A stretch of DNA of 64,000 nucleotides from JAGNKE01 sp965230245. GTDB taxonomy: Bacteria > Pseudomonadota > Alphaproteobacteria > Micavibrionales > Micavibrionaceae. Shown here one piece after another: positions 63,628 through 64,000 of the stretch. Under the pieces are notes generated by a model that saw only the letters and a program-made list of their open reading frames with translations, did not search any database and had not been told where the DNA came from. Position numbers and translations under genes: made by a program. Positions within the stretch are counted from its first letter, which is position 1. Each line of letters begins with the position of its first letter. The DNA is taken from assembly GCA_965230245.1 (NCBI GenBank), contig OZ246000.1, positions 124,001-188,000 of the forward strand, read 5' to 3'.

Positions 63628-64000
63628 TTAAACGCGCTCAGCCGCGGCAAGCTCCTTAATCCGCTCAACCATGGCAAAAAAACCGTTCCTGCGGTTAGGG
63701 CTAAGATGCTGATCCAGACCGATTTCCCTAAATGCCTGCTCAATATCTGTCTCAAGAATTTCACGTGATGATTTATCCTGATATGCCGCCAACAGCAACA
63801 CGATCAGCCCGCGCACAATATGCGCGTCACTATCAGCAACAAAATGAAAATGGTCTCGATCATCGCGAGTTGCAATAAGCCACACGCGCGATGTACATCC
63901 CCGCACGATATGATCGTCCGTTTTCAAATTATCTTCTATATGAGGCAGCTTTCGCCCCAGATCGATCAGATAGCGGTAACGCTCTTCCCAATCATCAAAA
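63628..64000 (-). CDS. sufE: SufE-family protein, partial
   Basis: The frame enters from the right edge; 124 codons to the stop at 63628 are visible. The sequence WEERYRYLIDLGRKLP, then VRGCTSRVWLIA with the conserved Cys, and SDAHIVRGLIVLL match SufE, which accepts sulfur from the cysteine desulfurase SufS for Fe-S cluster assembly. The N-terminal end is beyond the window. Confidence 0.92.
   Translation of the reverse strand, partial: FDDWEERYRYLIDLGRKLPHIEDNLKTDDHIVRGCTSRVWLIATRDDRDHFHFVADSDAHIVRGLIVLLLAAYQDKSSREILETDIEQAFREIGLDQHLSPNRRNGFFAMVERIKELAAAERV

Overview
The window looks like a chromosomal segment of an alphaproteobacterium with moderate GC and a strong preference for GAA/AAA codons. 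The call rests on gene families and gene orders typical of that class: DUF4167–prmC–prfA–RodZ–lysC–ubiG; a HIG1 protein before etfBA; lptM–lysA–TIGR02302–ftsEX; a PpiC-type foldase divergent from secA; hlyC–aroB–aroK next to xerD–accA; and BolA–DnaJ-like–cobS–cobT. Maturation of c-type cytochromes seems to use a fused System II CcsBA protein rather than the Ccm system usual in the class, which points to a less studied lineage. No rRNA, tRNA, CRISPR array, transposase or phage structural gene was seen. The genus cannot be fixed from the sequence alone.

Positions 1-5400 form an accessory strip unlike the rest. It holds a truncated unknown gene at the left edge, palindromic operator-like sites (421-502), an array of REP-like hairpins (510-830), a 788-residue protein with a kinase-like fold, an ArdA-type antirestriction protein behind a structured leader, a small lipoprotein with a partner gene, and probable gene remnants. 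This is what an integrated element or plasmid-derived island looks like, but no integrase or attachment site is visible.

From 5.5 to 17 kb come a soluble chemoreceptor with two PAS-like repeats, ccsBA with a TlpA-like thioredoxin, an M17 aminopeptidase, a MurC-like ligase, a His/Met-rich lipoprotein and clpB. From 17 to 25 kb are translation termination (prfA, prmC), RodZ, aspartokinase, UbiG and the electron-transfer flavoprotein. From 25 to 37 kb are a pentapeptide-repeat protein, TlpA, LptM, lysA, the TIGR02302 membrane protein, a zinc-ribbon protein whose tail overlaps it on the other strand, and an ftsE–ftsX–DUF218–plsC operon in which PlsC is fused to a DUF2125-like domain. From 37 to 50 kb are aromatic amino-acid genes (tyrC-like, chorismate mutase, aroB, aroK), metA, mutT, a foldase, secA, two oxidoreductases and a CorC/HlyC protein. 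From 50 to 64 kb are two proteins of unknown function, xerD, accA, an RHH regulator, bolA, a DnaJ-like protein, cobS and cobT, msrA, a tandem pair of unknown paralogues, hisS, an exported protein and the start of a SufE gene.

Lysine (lysC, lysA), aromatic (aroB, aroK, chorismate mutase, tyrC) and methionine (metA) synthesis, envelope growth (ftsEX, rodZ, plsC, lptM, MurC-like) and redox/c-type cytochrome functions dominate. The observations most worth following are the hairpin array with its palindromic operators, the kinase-like protein, the PlsC–DUF2125 fusion, the tail-to-tail overlap with a codon-usage switch at 31.45-31.58 kb, the AT-rich foreign-looking centre of hisS, and the tandem unknown family at 60.2-61.2 kb.
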